NCBI GenBank assembly: GCA_018712885.1
Contig: DVGE01000215.1
Span: 1-8,710 of the forward strand
Source of the DNA: Candidatus Pullichristensenella stercoripullorum
GTDB taxonomy: Bacteria; Bacillota; Clostridia; Christensenellales; Aristaeellaceae
Direction: 5' to 3'
DNA length: 8,710 nucleotides
The notes under the pieces were generated by a model that was given only the letters and a program-made list of their open reading frames with translations, searched no databases and had not been told where the DNA came from. This document shows positions 1 to 6,570 of the stretch, in pieces (position 1 is the first letter of the stretch; each line of letters begins with the position of its first letter). Both the position numbers and the translations under genes were made by a program.

Positions 1-679
1 TCTCGGGGTTCAGGTCCTCGCGGGTGAACTGGCCGGAAACGCTGGTGCCGTGCGGCAGCGTCTCCAGCTTCTGCCCGCCGACGAGGAATTCCACTTTCTC
101 CACGGTGGGGAACTCCGTCAACGCCTGCACGATGGCGGTGATCATGTTGCTTTCCGCCGCCGCGTCGGGCATATCCAGCGCTTCTTTACCAAGGTCGATG
201 CGGGCCAGCCCATCGGCGATGTCCAGGTCGATGGAGATGTTCTCCGGCAGCACCGTGCGCAGCCCCAGCCGCGCCGCCTGCATGTCGTTGGCGGTGGACT
301 TGACCATCAGCGAAAGCGTGGCCTTGGCGATGCCGTCCTCAGCGGGCACCTTGCACTGCACCGGCACCAGATAGCCGTAGTTGTCCTGATAGTAGACCAC
401 GGTATCCACCGTGCCCGCGTCGGCGCTCTGCACTTCTGCGTCCGGCTCCGCGCTCTCCACCGGAACGGCCGTCCCCTCCGGGGCGGGCGTCGCCTCCGAC
501 TGCGGCGATTCTTCCGCCGCGGGCGTTTCCGAGGGCGCCGGCGTGGGCGTCTCGGCGCTTAGCGACGTCTGGCTCGAAGGCCGCTCCCACATCGTCCACG
601 TACAGGCCAGCGCGATGGCCGCCACCAGCAGCCCCAGCGCCAGTATGTACATCTTTCGCTCTTTTCCCGTGAATTTCAT
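1..679 (-). CDS. GerMN-domain (spore germination/sporulation type) membrane-anchored protein, partial
   Basis: The C-terminus lies beyond the window edge; 226 residues are visible. The N-terminus has a charged stretch (KFTGKERK) and then one hydrophobic segment at about residues 10-26. This looks like an uncleaved membrane anchor or a signal peptide. A cysteine at residue 26 follows ALA, but the -3 residue is Ala, so it is a poor lipobox. Residues 33-90 form a low-complexity linker rich in Pro, Glu, Thr, Ser and Ala, as expected outside the membrane. From about residue 93 the protein resembles a GerMN domain: VVYYQDNYGYLVPVQ near the start, a TLSLMV helix, the LPENISIDLDIADGLARIDL strand region, and TVEKVEFLVGGQKLETLPHG near the end. 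In the family this domain occurs in GerM, needed for sporulation and germination in Bacillus, and in lipoproteins of the LpqB type. The start has a strong AAGGAGGG site (694-687) seven bases upstream. It diverges from rqcH. The family call is fairly firm; a sporulation role is inferred. Confidence 0.75.
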   Translation of the reverse strand, partial: MKFTGKERKMYILALGLLVAAIALACTWTMWERPSSQTSLSAETPTPAPSETPAAEESPQSEATPAPEGTAVPVESAEPDAEVQSADAGTVDTVVYYQDNYGYLVPVQCKVPAEDGIAKATLSLMVKSTANDMQAARLGLRTVLPENISIDLDIADGLARIDLGKEALDMPDAAAESNMITAIVQALTEFPTVEKVEFLVGGQKLETLPHGTSVSGQFTREDLNPE

Positions 680-713
680 CAGGCACCCTCCTTACGCAAG
701 TCCTTTTCGATGC

Positions 714-743
714 ATTGTATTCCCGCGCGGAAGGGGCTATTCC
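714..743 (-). promoter_or_regulatory. Candidate sigma-E-like (sporulation) promoter for the GerMN-domain gene
   Basis: On the minus strand AATACAAT (721-714) matches the Bacillus sigma-E -10 consensus CATACAAT at 7 of 8 bases. A -35-like GGAATAGC (743-736), with the core ATA in place, lies 14 bases upstream, which is the usual sigma-E spacing. The gerM gene of Bacillus subtilis is under sigma-E control, so context helps. The -35 match is only moderate (5 of 8). Confidence 0.3.
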
Positions 744-748
744 TCGCC

Positions 749-777
749 ATTTTATCACAAAGCCGCGTCTTGCGCAA
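749..777 (-). promoter_or_regulatory. Sigma-A-like promoter for the GerMN-domain gene
   Basis: On the minus strand the -35 box TTGCGC (777-772) is followed by exactly 17 bases and a -10 box TAAAAT (754-749). This predicts a transcript start near 742, about 60 bases before the start codon at 679. The -35 box overlaps that of the opposite promoter for rqcH. The prediction rests on sequence only. Confidence 0.55.
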
Positions 778-798
778 TCCCATGATTTCCGATATAAT
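770..798 (+). promoter_or_regulatory. Sigma-A-like promoter for rqcH-GNAT
   Basis: TTGCGC (770-775), a 17-base spacer, and a perfect TATAAT (793-798). The predicted transcript start is near 805, giving a short leader of about 17 bases that contains the ribosome binding site GGAGGA (809-814), seven bases before the ATG at 822. Confidence 0.75.
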
Positions 799-821
799 AA
801 CAGGGATCGGAGGATGTTTTT

Positions 822-2531
822 ATGCCAATGGATGGATTGACGCTCTCATTCGTCGCAAGGGAGCTGCAAAAAGCGCTGGTGGGCGGGCGCGTGGACAAAA
901 TATCGCAGCCCGAACGCGACGAACTCAACATACTCGTGCGCAACCAAGGCCGCAACCAGCTGCTTTTGCTCTCGGCCAGCGCCGGCTGCGCCCGCGCCCA
1001 CATCACGCGGGAAAAGAAGGTCAGCCCGCTGGAACCGCCGATGCTGTGCATGCTTTTGCGCAAGCACATTTCCGGCGGCCGCGTGCGCGACGTGCGTCAG
1101 ATCAATGGCGACCGCATATTGGAGATCGAATTCGAACACCTCGACGAGCTGGGCGACAGCGCCCGCAAGATACTGATCTGCGAGTTCATGGGGCGGCACT
1201 CCAACCTCATCCTCGTGGACGGGGAAGGGCGCATCCTCGAATGTGCGCGGCGAGTGACGGAGAGCATGTCCTCCGTGCGCGAGGTGCTGCCCGGCCTGCG
1301 CTACGAGCGCCCGCCCGAGCACGGCAAGACGCCCTTCGACGCGCCTGAGGCGGACATCGTCCGCGCCCTGCAGGGGGCGAGCGGCCCCCTCCACAAGGCC
1401 ATCGCCGGCGCCATCAGCGGCCTTTCCGTGCAGACGGCGCGCGAACTGGCCTTCCGCGCCGCGGGCAACGAGGACGCGCACACGCAGGAATTGGACATGT
1501 CCTCCATAGCCCCCGCCGTCGCCCGCGCCCTTTCAGAAGTGCAAAGTCAGACCGCCCCGGCGCTGCTCTTTGCCGAAAACGGCGAACCGGTGGACGTGGT
1601 GGCCTTTGCGTATTTGAGCCGCGCCGCCCTGCGCAGCGAGCGCTTCGAGACCATCTCCGAGGCCATGGACGCCTTCTACCGCGCCCGCGACCGCGCCGAG
1701 CGCATCAAGCAGAAGTCCGCGGCGCTGCACCGCGTGCTGAAAAACAACATCGAGCGCTGCGAGCGCAAGCTGGCGCTGCAAAAGGAAGCGCTGCTGGGCA
1801 GCGAGCGCATGGAGGAATACCGCGTCAAGGGCGAACTGCTCACCGCCAGCCTGCATCTGGCCCAAAAGGGCATGAAGAGCGTGACCATCCCCAACTATTA
1901 CGAGGAAGGCGCGCCGGGCCTGGAAGTGCAGCTCGATGAAAAGCTCTCCCCCGGCCAGAACGCCCAGCGCTACTTCAAGCTCTACCAGAAGGCGCGCTCG
2001 GCCAAGCGCCTGGCCGCCGAGCAGGTGGAAAAGACCACGGAGGAGCTGGATTACCTCGAAGGGCAGATGCTCAACCTCTCCGCCTGCGAGGAGGAAAGCG
2101 AGCTGGCCGAGCTGCGCGAGGAGCTGGAAAAGTACGGCTACGTGCGCAAGAACCACAACCGCCGGCAGATGAAGAAGCTGGAACCCTCCAAACCGATGCG
2201 CTTTGATTCGCCCACGGGCATCCCCATCCTCGTGGGCAAGAACAACCTGCAAAACGACAAGCTCACCTCCACCGCCGAGCCCAACGAGTGGTGGCTGCAC
2301 GCCAAGGACATGCCCGGCTCGCACGTCATCGTCTTGAGCGCCGACCCGGACGAGGAGACGCTGCACATGGCCGCCCGCCTCGCCGCGCGCTACTCCAAGG
2401 GCGCGAGCGCCGGCAAAGTGCCCATCGACATGACCCGCCGCCGCTATGTAAAAAAGCCCGCCGGCGCCAAGCCCGGCTTCGTCATCTACACCAACCAGAA
2501 GACCGTGCTCGCCGAGCCGTGGGAGGGGTAG
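822..2531 (+). CDS. rqcH: RqcH, Rqc2/NEMF-homologue NFACT protein of ribosome quality control
   Basis: A 569-residue NFACT protein, the usual full length. RqcH binds the stalled 50S subunit with peptidyl-tRNA still in place, recruits tRNA-Ala and drives C-terminal alanine tailing, which marks the stalled peptide for degradation. The NFACT-N domain covers about residues 1-200 and contains EPPMLCMLLRKHISGG (71-86), the Asp97-Arg98 pair in NGDRI that is essential for tRNA binding in the B. subtilis protein, and EFMGRHSNLILVDG. The middle, about 280-450, is Glu/Lys/Arg-rich and predicted to form a helix-hairpin and long coiled coil. The NFACT-R domain is C-terminal, about 460-555, with PTGIPILVGKNN, WWLHAKDMPGSHVIV and VKKPAGAKPGFVIYTNQKTV. 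The ATG at 822 has a good GGAGGA site; an in-frame ATG two codons on is less well placed. The GNAT gene follows after two bases. The partner RqcP and alaS are not in this window. All key motifs are intact. Confidence 0.96.
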   Translation: MPMDGLTLSFVARELQKALVGGRVDKISQPERDELNILVRNQGRNQLLLLSASAGCARAHITREKKVSPLEPPMLCMLLRKHISGGRVRDVRQINGDRILEIEFEHLDELGDSARKILICEFMGRHSNLILVDGEGRILECARRVTESMSSVREVLPGLRYERPPEHGKTPFDAPEADIVRALQGASGPLHKAIAGAISGLSVQTARELAFRAAGNEDAHTQELDMSSIAPAVARALSEVQSQTAPALLFAENGEPVDVVAFAYLSRAALRSERFETISEAMDAFYRARDRAERIKQKSAALHRVLKNNIERCERKLALQKEALLGSERMEEYRVKGELLTASLHLAQKGMKSVTIPNYYEEGAPGLEVQLDEKLSPGQNAQRYFKLYQKARSAKRLAAEQVEKTTEELDYLEGQMLNLSACEEESELAELREELEKYGYVRKNHNRRQMKKLEPSKPMRFDSPTGIPILVGKNNLQNDKLTSTAEPNEWWLHAKDMPGSHVIVLSADPDEETLHMAARLAARYSKGASAGKVPIDMTRRRYVKKPAGAKPGFVIYTNQKTVLAEPWEG

Positions 2532-2533
2532 CC

Positions 2534-3028
2534 ATGGAGATACGCCGCACTGCCGAAGCCGACCTTGTCCGCGTGATGGACATCTACGCCCACGCGCGCG
2601 CGTTCATGGCCGCGCACGGCAACCCCGATCAGTGGGGGCCGACCAACTGGCCGCCCGAGGCGCTCATCCGGCAGGACATCGCGCGGGGCAGGGGCTACGT
2701 CTGCGTCCACGAAGGCCGCGTGGTCGGCGCGTTCTTTTTCGACGTGGGCAGGGACGTCGAACCCACCTACCGCCATATCGAGGACGGCGCGTGGCTGGAC
2801 GACAGCGCCTACGGCGTCGTCCACCGCCTCGCATCGGATGGCTCCGTAAAGGGCGTGGGCGCGTTCTGCATCGACTGGGCTTTCCGCCAATGCGGACATC
2901 TGCGCATCGACACGCACGGGGACAACATCGTGATGCAGAACCTGCTTGCCAAGCTGGGGTTTGCGCGCCGCGGCACCATCTACGTGGAGGAGGACGAATT
3001 TCCCCGCATCGCCTACGAGAAGATATAA
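2534..3028 (+). CDS. GNAT-family N-acetyltransferase
   Basis: A 164-residue single-domain protein of the GNAT superfamily, which moves an acetyl group from acetyl-CoA to an amine. It has the N-terminal MEIRRTAEADLVRVMDIY helix-strand opening, the central strand pair YVCVHEGRVVGAFFF (55-69), and the C-terminal HGDNIVMQNLLAKLGFARRG (128-147), which is the classic motif B end where the acceptor helix packs beside CoA. The acetyl-CoA pyrophosphate loop, normally RxxGxG/A, is weak here: it lies around GSVKGVGAF (103-111). The substrate cannot be read from the sequence. A purine-rich site GGGAGGGG (2521-2528) at the very end of rqcH lies five bases before the ATG, so translation is probably coupled to rqcH, and both share the promoter at 770-798. 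A ribosome-related target is only a guess from context. Confidence 0.85.
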   Translation: MEIRRTAEADLVRVMDIYAHARAFMAAHGNPDQWGPTNWPPEALIRQDIARGRGYVCVHEGRVVGAFFFDVGRDVEPTYRHIEDGAWLDDSAYGVVHRLASDGSVKGVGAFCIDWAFRQCGHLRIDTHGDNIVMQNLLAKLGFARRGTIYVEEDEFPRIAYEKI

Positions 3029-3060
3029 AAAGCGGAGAGGGCGTCGCCCTCCCCGTTTTT
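3027..3060. terminator. Bidirectional rho-independent terminator between convergent operons
   Basis: A stem of GAGGGC (3037-3042) with GCCCTC (3046-3051) around a three-base loop is extended by CGG/CCG after one A-C mismatch. Five A residues (3027-3031) and five T residues (3056-3060) flank it. It therefore ends with a U-tract in both directions, right between the stop of the GNAT gene at 3028 and the stop of the minus-strand gene at 3061. Confidence 0.85.
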
Positions 3061-3711
3061 CTATCCTTCCCTTCGCCTTTCCAGCACGTAGGTGAGGAAG
3101 TCTATGTCCTCGGGATAGGTCATCTTCAGGTTGTTGATGAAGTCGAAGTACAAAAACCGGCTCGCCGTCAGCGGCAGGTGGTTGAGCAGACAGGTGGCGG
3201 GGAATTCCTCGCGGAAGTGGCGGTAAAACACCTCAAAACGGAAACACTCGGGCGTCTGGATGAGGTAGTAGCGGCTGCGGTCGACGTCCTGTTCGCCGTA
3301 GTGTCCGAGCGCGTCGCTCAGGCGGCGGCACTGTATGGCCGCGTCGTACTCGTCCAGCTTTTCCATCAGTGTGTCGATGAGCGCCGCCGTGGTCAACGGC
3401 CGCGCCGAGTCGATCACCGCCAGCTTTTCGCAGGCATAGCGCGCGCGGATGTATTCAAGCCCGAGATGGATGGTGCCGTTGCGCTCCGCGCCCGAGGGCG
3501 TGAGCTCGAAGTCGTAGCGTTCCCTGAGCGGCAGAAGGTATTCGTACGGCGGCGCGGCGCAGATCACGACCTTGTCCACGCTTTTCGCCTCGCAGCAGGC
3601 GCGGATGACGTATTCCACGCACATATGCCCGGCCACGGGCAGGTACTGTTTGGGCAGACCGCCGCCAAAGCGGTTGCCCACGCCGCCGCAGAGGATCAGG
3701 GCTGCGTTCAT
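3061..3711 (-). CDS. IspD/TarI-family cytidylyltransferase, probably making a CDP-alcohol for LicD
   Basis: A 216-residue nucleotidyltransferase. Family members join CTP to methylerythritol phosphate (IspD, isoprenoids) or ribitol-5-phosphate (TarI, teichoic acid). Seen motifs: the CTP loop LCGGVGNRFGGGLPKQYLP with Arg14 and Lys21; GAERNGTI (74-81) with Arg77; DSARP (101-105) with Asp101 and Arg104; QTPECF (152-157); and NNLKMTYPEDIDFL near the end with Lys196 and Asp202. RNGTI resembles TarI more than IspD, where a Ser-Val pair is usual. The His before the DSARP Asp is Ile, and the TDD/TDE-type acidic motif expected around 172-178 reads TCLLNH. The start codon overlaps the LicD stop (ATGA), with GGAGGG (3724-3719) seven bases upstream, so the two are translationally coupled. 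The LicD link argues for a surface-polymer CDP-alcohol rather than the isoprenoid step. Family firm, substrate open. Confidence 0.85.
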   Translation of the reverse strand: MNAALILCGGVGNRFGGGLPKQYLPVAGHMCVEYVIRACCEAKSVDKVVICAAPPYEYLLPLRERYDFELTPSGAERNGTIHLGLEYIRARYACEKLAVIDSARPLTTAALIDTLMEKLDEYDAAIQCRRLSDALGHYGEQDVDRSRYYLIQTPECFRFEVFYRHFREEFPATCLLNHLPLTASRFLYFDFINNLKMTYPEDIDFLTYVLERRREG

Positions 3712-4550
3712 GCTTCATCCCTCCAGTAAGCGCGGAAACTGTGCGCCGTCCGCTCGCCTTCCTTGGGGACGCGCATGTACTCCCCGTACAGCTGCGTAAG
3801 GTAGGTATCGTACCCCACGGGGCAGGGGAACTTGCCCGTGACGAAGTCGAGATCCACGTAGGAAGCGAACGTCTCGGCGGGGTACATGTCCCGCCAGCGG
3901 TTCGGCCAGCCGAGGTTGCCGACGATGCGGTGCGCGCGCCCGCGCCGCGAGGCGGCGATGCGGTCCACTTTCGCCATCGCCTTTTCGTAGGTCGTGCAGG
4001 CGGCCACGGGCCTAAGCAGCAGCATCACCAAGTTGCGCAGCCTCTTTTGCAGCGAATCGCGCTCCGGGCGGATCATGCCCGCGCCCACTTTGCCCACTTG
4101 GATCCAGAACTTGACGCGCATGAGCAGCAGGCGGTTTTTCCAGCCGGCGGCGTACATGTCGTCCAGCGGGAAGATGTCCAGCGCCAGCCCTGTGCGCTGC
4201 TCCTCGCGCGTGATGTTGCGCTCATAGACGATCGTGCGCGTGTCCACGACCTTCATAGCGCCGTAGGGATAGCCCTTGTCGCCGGGGTAGAGCACGCGCA
4301 GGTCGCCGCTCACGGGCTCCTTGCGCGACAGATCGCGCAGCCGCTCGTAGTCCGCGCGCGGCATCATCAGGTCGATATCGTCGTCCCAGGGGATAAAGCC
4401 CTTGTGCCGCACCGCGCCCAGCAGCGTGCCCCCGCAGAGGCAATAGGTGAGGCTGTGACGCTTGCAGTAGGCGTCGAACTGCAAAAGCAGCTCGTATTCG
4501 CGCGCCTGGATGTCCGCGAGCGACAACTCTTTTCTCGCCTTTGTGCTCAT
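3708..4550 (-). CDS. LicD-family phosphotransferase (surface glycan phospho-alcohol transfer)
   Basis: A 280-residue LicD-family protein of usual length. LicD proteins move phosphocholine, or another phospho-alcohol, from a CDP-linked donor onto cell-surface glycans. The nucleotidyltransferase-fold core is clear: LCGGTLLGAVRHKGFIPW followed by DDDID (56-60), the metal-binding acidic cluster, then LALDIFPLDDMY (122-133). The family C-terminal signature is also present, YLTQLYGEYMRVPKEGERTAHSF, near the end. No signal peptide is seen, and a hydrophobic stretch LRNLVMLLLRPVAA around 170 is too weak for a clear membrane span, so action at the inner face of the membrane is likely. It starts six bases after the ruvX fusion stop, with only a weak GAGG-type site lying inside the end of that gene. 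It overlaps the next gene by four bases. Whether the moiety is choline, ribitol or glycerol phosphate is not visible. Confidence 0.93.
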   Translation of the reverse strand: MSTKARKELSLADIQAREYELLLQFDAYCKRHSLTYCLCGGTLLGAVRHKGFIPWDDDIDLMMPRADYERLRDLSRKEPVSGDLRVLYPGDKGYPYGAMKVVDTRTIVYERNITREEQRTGLALDIFPLDDMYAAGWKNRLLLMRVKFWIQVGKVGAGMIRPERDSLQKRLRNLVMLLLRPVAACTTYEKAMAKVDRIAASRRGRAHRIVGNLGWPNRWRDMYPAETFASYVDLDFVTGKFPCPVGYDTYLTQLYGEYMRVPKEGERTAHSFRAYWRDEA

Positions 4551-4556
4551 GCGCGT

Positions 4557-5300
4557 CTAGTCCTCGTCCGCCTCGGCGATCTCGAGGTATTTTTCAAACA
4601 CGTCGTCCAGCTCTTCGTCGTCCTCGATGGTCACGTAGGCGTCGTTGCCATCTTCGTCGGTGTCGATGCGCAAAATGACCAGCTCGTCGTCGCCGATGTC
4701 GTCGTCCGGCTCCACCGGCGCGAGGCAGACGTAAGTGTTGCCCTTGTGCTCCAGCGTCATCAGGTGCTCGAAGCTGACTTCCTTGCCGTCCTCGTCGATG
4801 AGCTCCACGACGTCGCTCTGCTCCATGTTGAATTCCTTGCCGTCGCTCATGGTATAGACCTTCTTTCTCAGAGTTTTGTTTTCTTCCTCGGGCCAGCCGC
4901 CCGCGTCGAGGAACGATTGCAGGATCAGCGTGGCGGCCAGCATGTCCACCACGTCCTTGCGCTTTTCGCGGCGCATGCGGCCCTCGATGAGCGCGCGCGT
5001 GGCCGAGCGCGTGGTCAGCCGCTCGTCCCAGAAGCGCACGTTGAGCTCGAACAGCTCGATGCGGCGGGCGAAATCGCGCACGCGCTGCGCCTGAAAGCCC
5101 TCCTCGCCGCTCAGTGTGCGCGGCAGACCCACCAGCACGCGGTCGGTCAGGTACTGCCCGCACAATTCGCGCACGCGCATGGCGTCGTTCTCCGCCCCGC
5201 GGGTGTGGATGGTCTCCACCCCCTGCGCGGTGATGGAGAGCGGGTCGGACACGGCCACGCCGATGCGCTTTTCCCCCACGTCCAGACACAGTACCCGCAT
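4557..5300 (-). CDS. ruvX: RuvX/YqgF pre-16S rRNA nuclease fused to a DUF1292 (YrzB-like) domain
   Basis: A 247-residue protein with two parts. Residues 1-137 are a complete RuvX/YqgF RNase H-fold domain: LCLDVGEKRIGVAVSDP with Asp7, VLVGLP (56-60), the DERLTT motif (92-97), and KDVVDMLAATLILQSFL with Asp119. The family works in 16S rRNA 5'-end maturation (YqgF in E. coli) and is called a Holliday-junction resolvase homologue. After a short linker (138-150) comes an acidic DUF1292 domain, beginning at Met151 (4850) as MSDGKEFNMEQSDVVELIDE and ending in a Glu/Asp-rich tail. DUF1292 proteins such as B. subtilis YrzB are normally separate, encoded just after ruvX. An AGAAAGAAGG stretch seven bases before Met151 looks like a leftover or working ribosome binding site, so a free DUF1292 product is possible. 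The start at 5300 has AAAGGTGG (5317-5310) nine bases upstream and lies four bases after the AKR stop. Confidence 0.92.
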   Translation of the reverse strand: MRVLCLDVGEKRIGVAVSDPLSITAQGVETIHTRGAENDAMRVRELCGQYLTDRVLVGLPRTLSGEEGFQAQRVRDFARRIELFELNVRFWDERLTTRSATRALIEGRMRREKRKDVVDMLAATLILQSFLDAGGWPEEENKTLRKKVYTMSDGKEFNMEQSDVVELIDEDGKEVSFEHLMTLEHKGNTYVCLAPVEPDDDIGDDELVILRIDTDEDGNDAYVTIEDDEELDDVFEKYLEIAEADED

Positions 5301-5304
5301 GTCC

Positions 5305-6240
5305 TCATACCACCTTTATACATACCTGCGGGCACACGCCCGCGCAATAGCCGCACAAAACACACTTTTCCGCGTCCACCCGCGCGCGGCCGTCCACCAC
5401 GCGGATGGCGTGCTGGCCGCAGCGCGTCTCGCAGCGCCCGCAGCCCTCGCACCAGTCGTGCACCATCAAATGCCGCTCGCGCGCGGCAAGGGGCTCCAGC
5501 AGGCTGAAGTCGCCCTCGAAGGCGCGCACGTTGGCGTCGATCTCGGCAAAGGACTGCATGCCCACCGCCACCGCGTCGATCCACGGCTTAGAGAGTATGT
5601 ACGAAAGCGCTTCACGCGAGGAACCGATCAGGTGCCCCCCGCCCAGCGCTTTCATGGCGAAGACGCCCGCGCCCTGGCTGTGCGCGCTGGCGACGGCGCC
5701 CTCCATGTCGGCGCGCGTGCCGCCCTGGATGCCCACGCCGCCCAGGTTGATGAGCGGGTGGATGACCTGTATTTCGGGAAAGCGCCAGGCCGCCTTTACC
5801 GCCGCCACGTGGTGGGTGCTCATGCCCACCGCGCCGACGCGCCCGAGCGCCTTCTGCTCGCAGAGATAGTCCAGCGCTTCCTGATGCCCACGCAGCGTGT
5901 AGAGGGATTCCTGTTCATGCAGCATGAAAAGGTCCACATACTCGCGCCCCAGGCCTCGGAAGGCGCGCTCCAGGGCCTCGGAAGCGGTTTTCCTGTCGTA
6001 ACAGTAGGCTTTGGTGCTGATGACAAGATCCGGCGCACCCACCAGGGCGCGCCGGATGTGGGGATAGGTGCCGTAGAGGTCTGCCGTGTCCAGAAAGCGG
6101 ACGCCGCGCGCGTAGGCGTAGAGAAGCAGCTCCGCGCCCTGCTCGGCCGGCATGTTCAGCTGCAACGGCGACATGGTGAGCGTGCCAAAGCACAGCCTCG
6201 AGACCGTCAGGCCGGAAGCCCCCAGGCGTACCGTTTCCAT
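5305..6240 (-). CDS. Aldo/keto reductase with C-terminal 2[4Fe-4S] ferredoxin domain
   Basis: 311 residues. Residues 1-255 form an aldo/keto reductase barrel with the full catalytic tetrad: Asp51 and Tyr56 in FLDTADLYG, Lys77 in VISTKAY, and His108 in DLFMLHE. A late GMQSFAEIDANV (228-239) marks the NAD(P)-binding end. Residues 264-307 add a bacterial ferredoxin domain with two CxxCxxCxxxC motifs: Cys264/267/270/274 and Cys293/296/299/303. The second is followed by the usual Pro; the first is followed by Gly. A ninth Cys (307) is close by. The fusion suggests electron exchange between NAD(P)H, or a barrel-bound substrate, and iron-sulfur carriers in an anaerobe; the substrate is unknown. The start at 6240 is six bases after the ireB stop with a weak AGG site, consistent with coupled translation. 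It splits the otherwise conserved ireB-ruvX neighbour pair. Confidence 0.93.
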   Translation of the reverse strand: METVRLGASGLTVSRLCFGTLTMSPLQLNMPAEQGAELLLYAYARGVRFLDTADLYGTYPHIRRALVGAPDLVISTKAYCYDRKTASEALERAFRGLGREYVDLFMLHEQESLYTLRGHQEALDYLCEQKALGRVGAVGMSTHHVAAVKAAWRFPEIQVIHPLINLGGVGIQGGTRADMEGAVASAHSQGAGVFAMKALGGGHLIGSSREALSYILSKPWIDAVAVGMQSFAEIDANVRAFEGDFSLLEPLAARERHLMVHDWCEGCGRCETRCGQHAIRVVDGRARVDAEKCVLCGYCAGVCPQVCIKVV

Positions 6241-6246
6241 GCCGCC

Positions 6247-6510
6247 TCAGCGCTCGTGTTCGGTGATATAGAAGCGCACGAATTCCTCGAGGATCTCGTC
6301 GCGCTCCAACCGCCGGATCAGCGAACGGGCGTTGTTGTAGCTGGTTATGTAGGTGGGATCGCCGGAGATGATGTAACCCACCATTTGCATGATCGGGTCG
6401 TGCCCCTTGGCTTTCAGCGCCTGGTAGACCACGTGGATGATCTCCGCCGCGGATTCCGGGGCATCGGAAGCGAGGCTGAAGTGCCTCGTTTCACCCATCT
6501 TGTTGTTCAT
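6247..6510 (-). CDS. ireB: IreB-family (UPF0297) regulatory phosphoprotein
   Basis: An 87-residue protein clearly of the IreB/UPF0297 family. Matching segments are ETRHFSL near the start, VYQALKAKGHDPIMQMVGYI, SGDPTYITSYNNARSLIRRL and ERDEILEEFVRFYI. In Enterococcus faecalis IreB is a target of the Ser/Thr kinase IreK and affects cephalosporin resistance; threonines near its N-terminus are phosphorylated. Thr8 here lines up with the second of these (ET-F-L context); the other is not evident. The reading frame is open to 6582, but that longer start would lie inside the promoter's -10 region, whereas the ATG at 6510 has AAAGGCGG (6524-6517) six bases upstream. An internal Met5 (MGETRHF) has no such site. 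It is first gene of a five-gene operon. No kinase or phosphatase of this pathway is in the window. Confidence 0.95.
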   Translation of the reverse strand: MNNKMGETRHFSLASDAPESAAEIIHVVYQALKAKGHDPIMQMVGYIISGDPTYITSYNNARSLIRRLERDEILEEFVRFYITEHER

Positions 6511-6542
6511 AGCGCACCGCCTTTCCCCATAGGCAATTTCCT

Positions 6543-6562
6543 CTGCGCGGCACATGCCGCAG
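6543..6562 (-). other. Hairpin at the 5' end of the ireB operon leader
   Basis: The leader can fold CTGC plus GGCA against TGCC plus GCAG, with a two-base GC bulge on the downstream arm and a two-base loop. A tight two-base loop would open by one pair in practice. It begins two or three bases after the predicted transcript start, a place where stem-loops often protect mRNA from 5' decay. The sequence shows only the pairing. Confidence 0.35.
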
Positions 6563-6570
6563 ATGCGCCT

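Noticed and set aside
1533..2366. Long minus-strand open frame (277 codons) opposite rqcH
   Set aside because: It is antisense to an intact, full-length rqcH with every family motif present. It has no recognisable domain, and long antisense frames are expected in GC-rich coding DNA.
3061..3711. Calling this gene ispD of the MEP isoprenoid pathway
   Set aside because: No ispF neighbour is present, the gene is coupled to a LicD transferase, the RNGTI motif is TarI-like and an acidic motif is missing. The family name was kept without the symbol.
3741..5507. 588-codon plus-strand open frame
   Set aside because: It runs antisense across LicD, the ruvX fusion and part of the AKR gene, all well supported on the other strand. 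Its composition (many His, Val, Arg, Ala) is typical of an antisense shadow.
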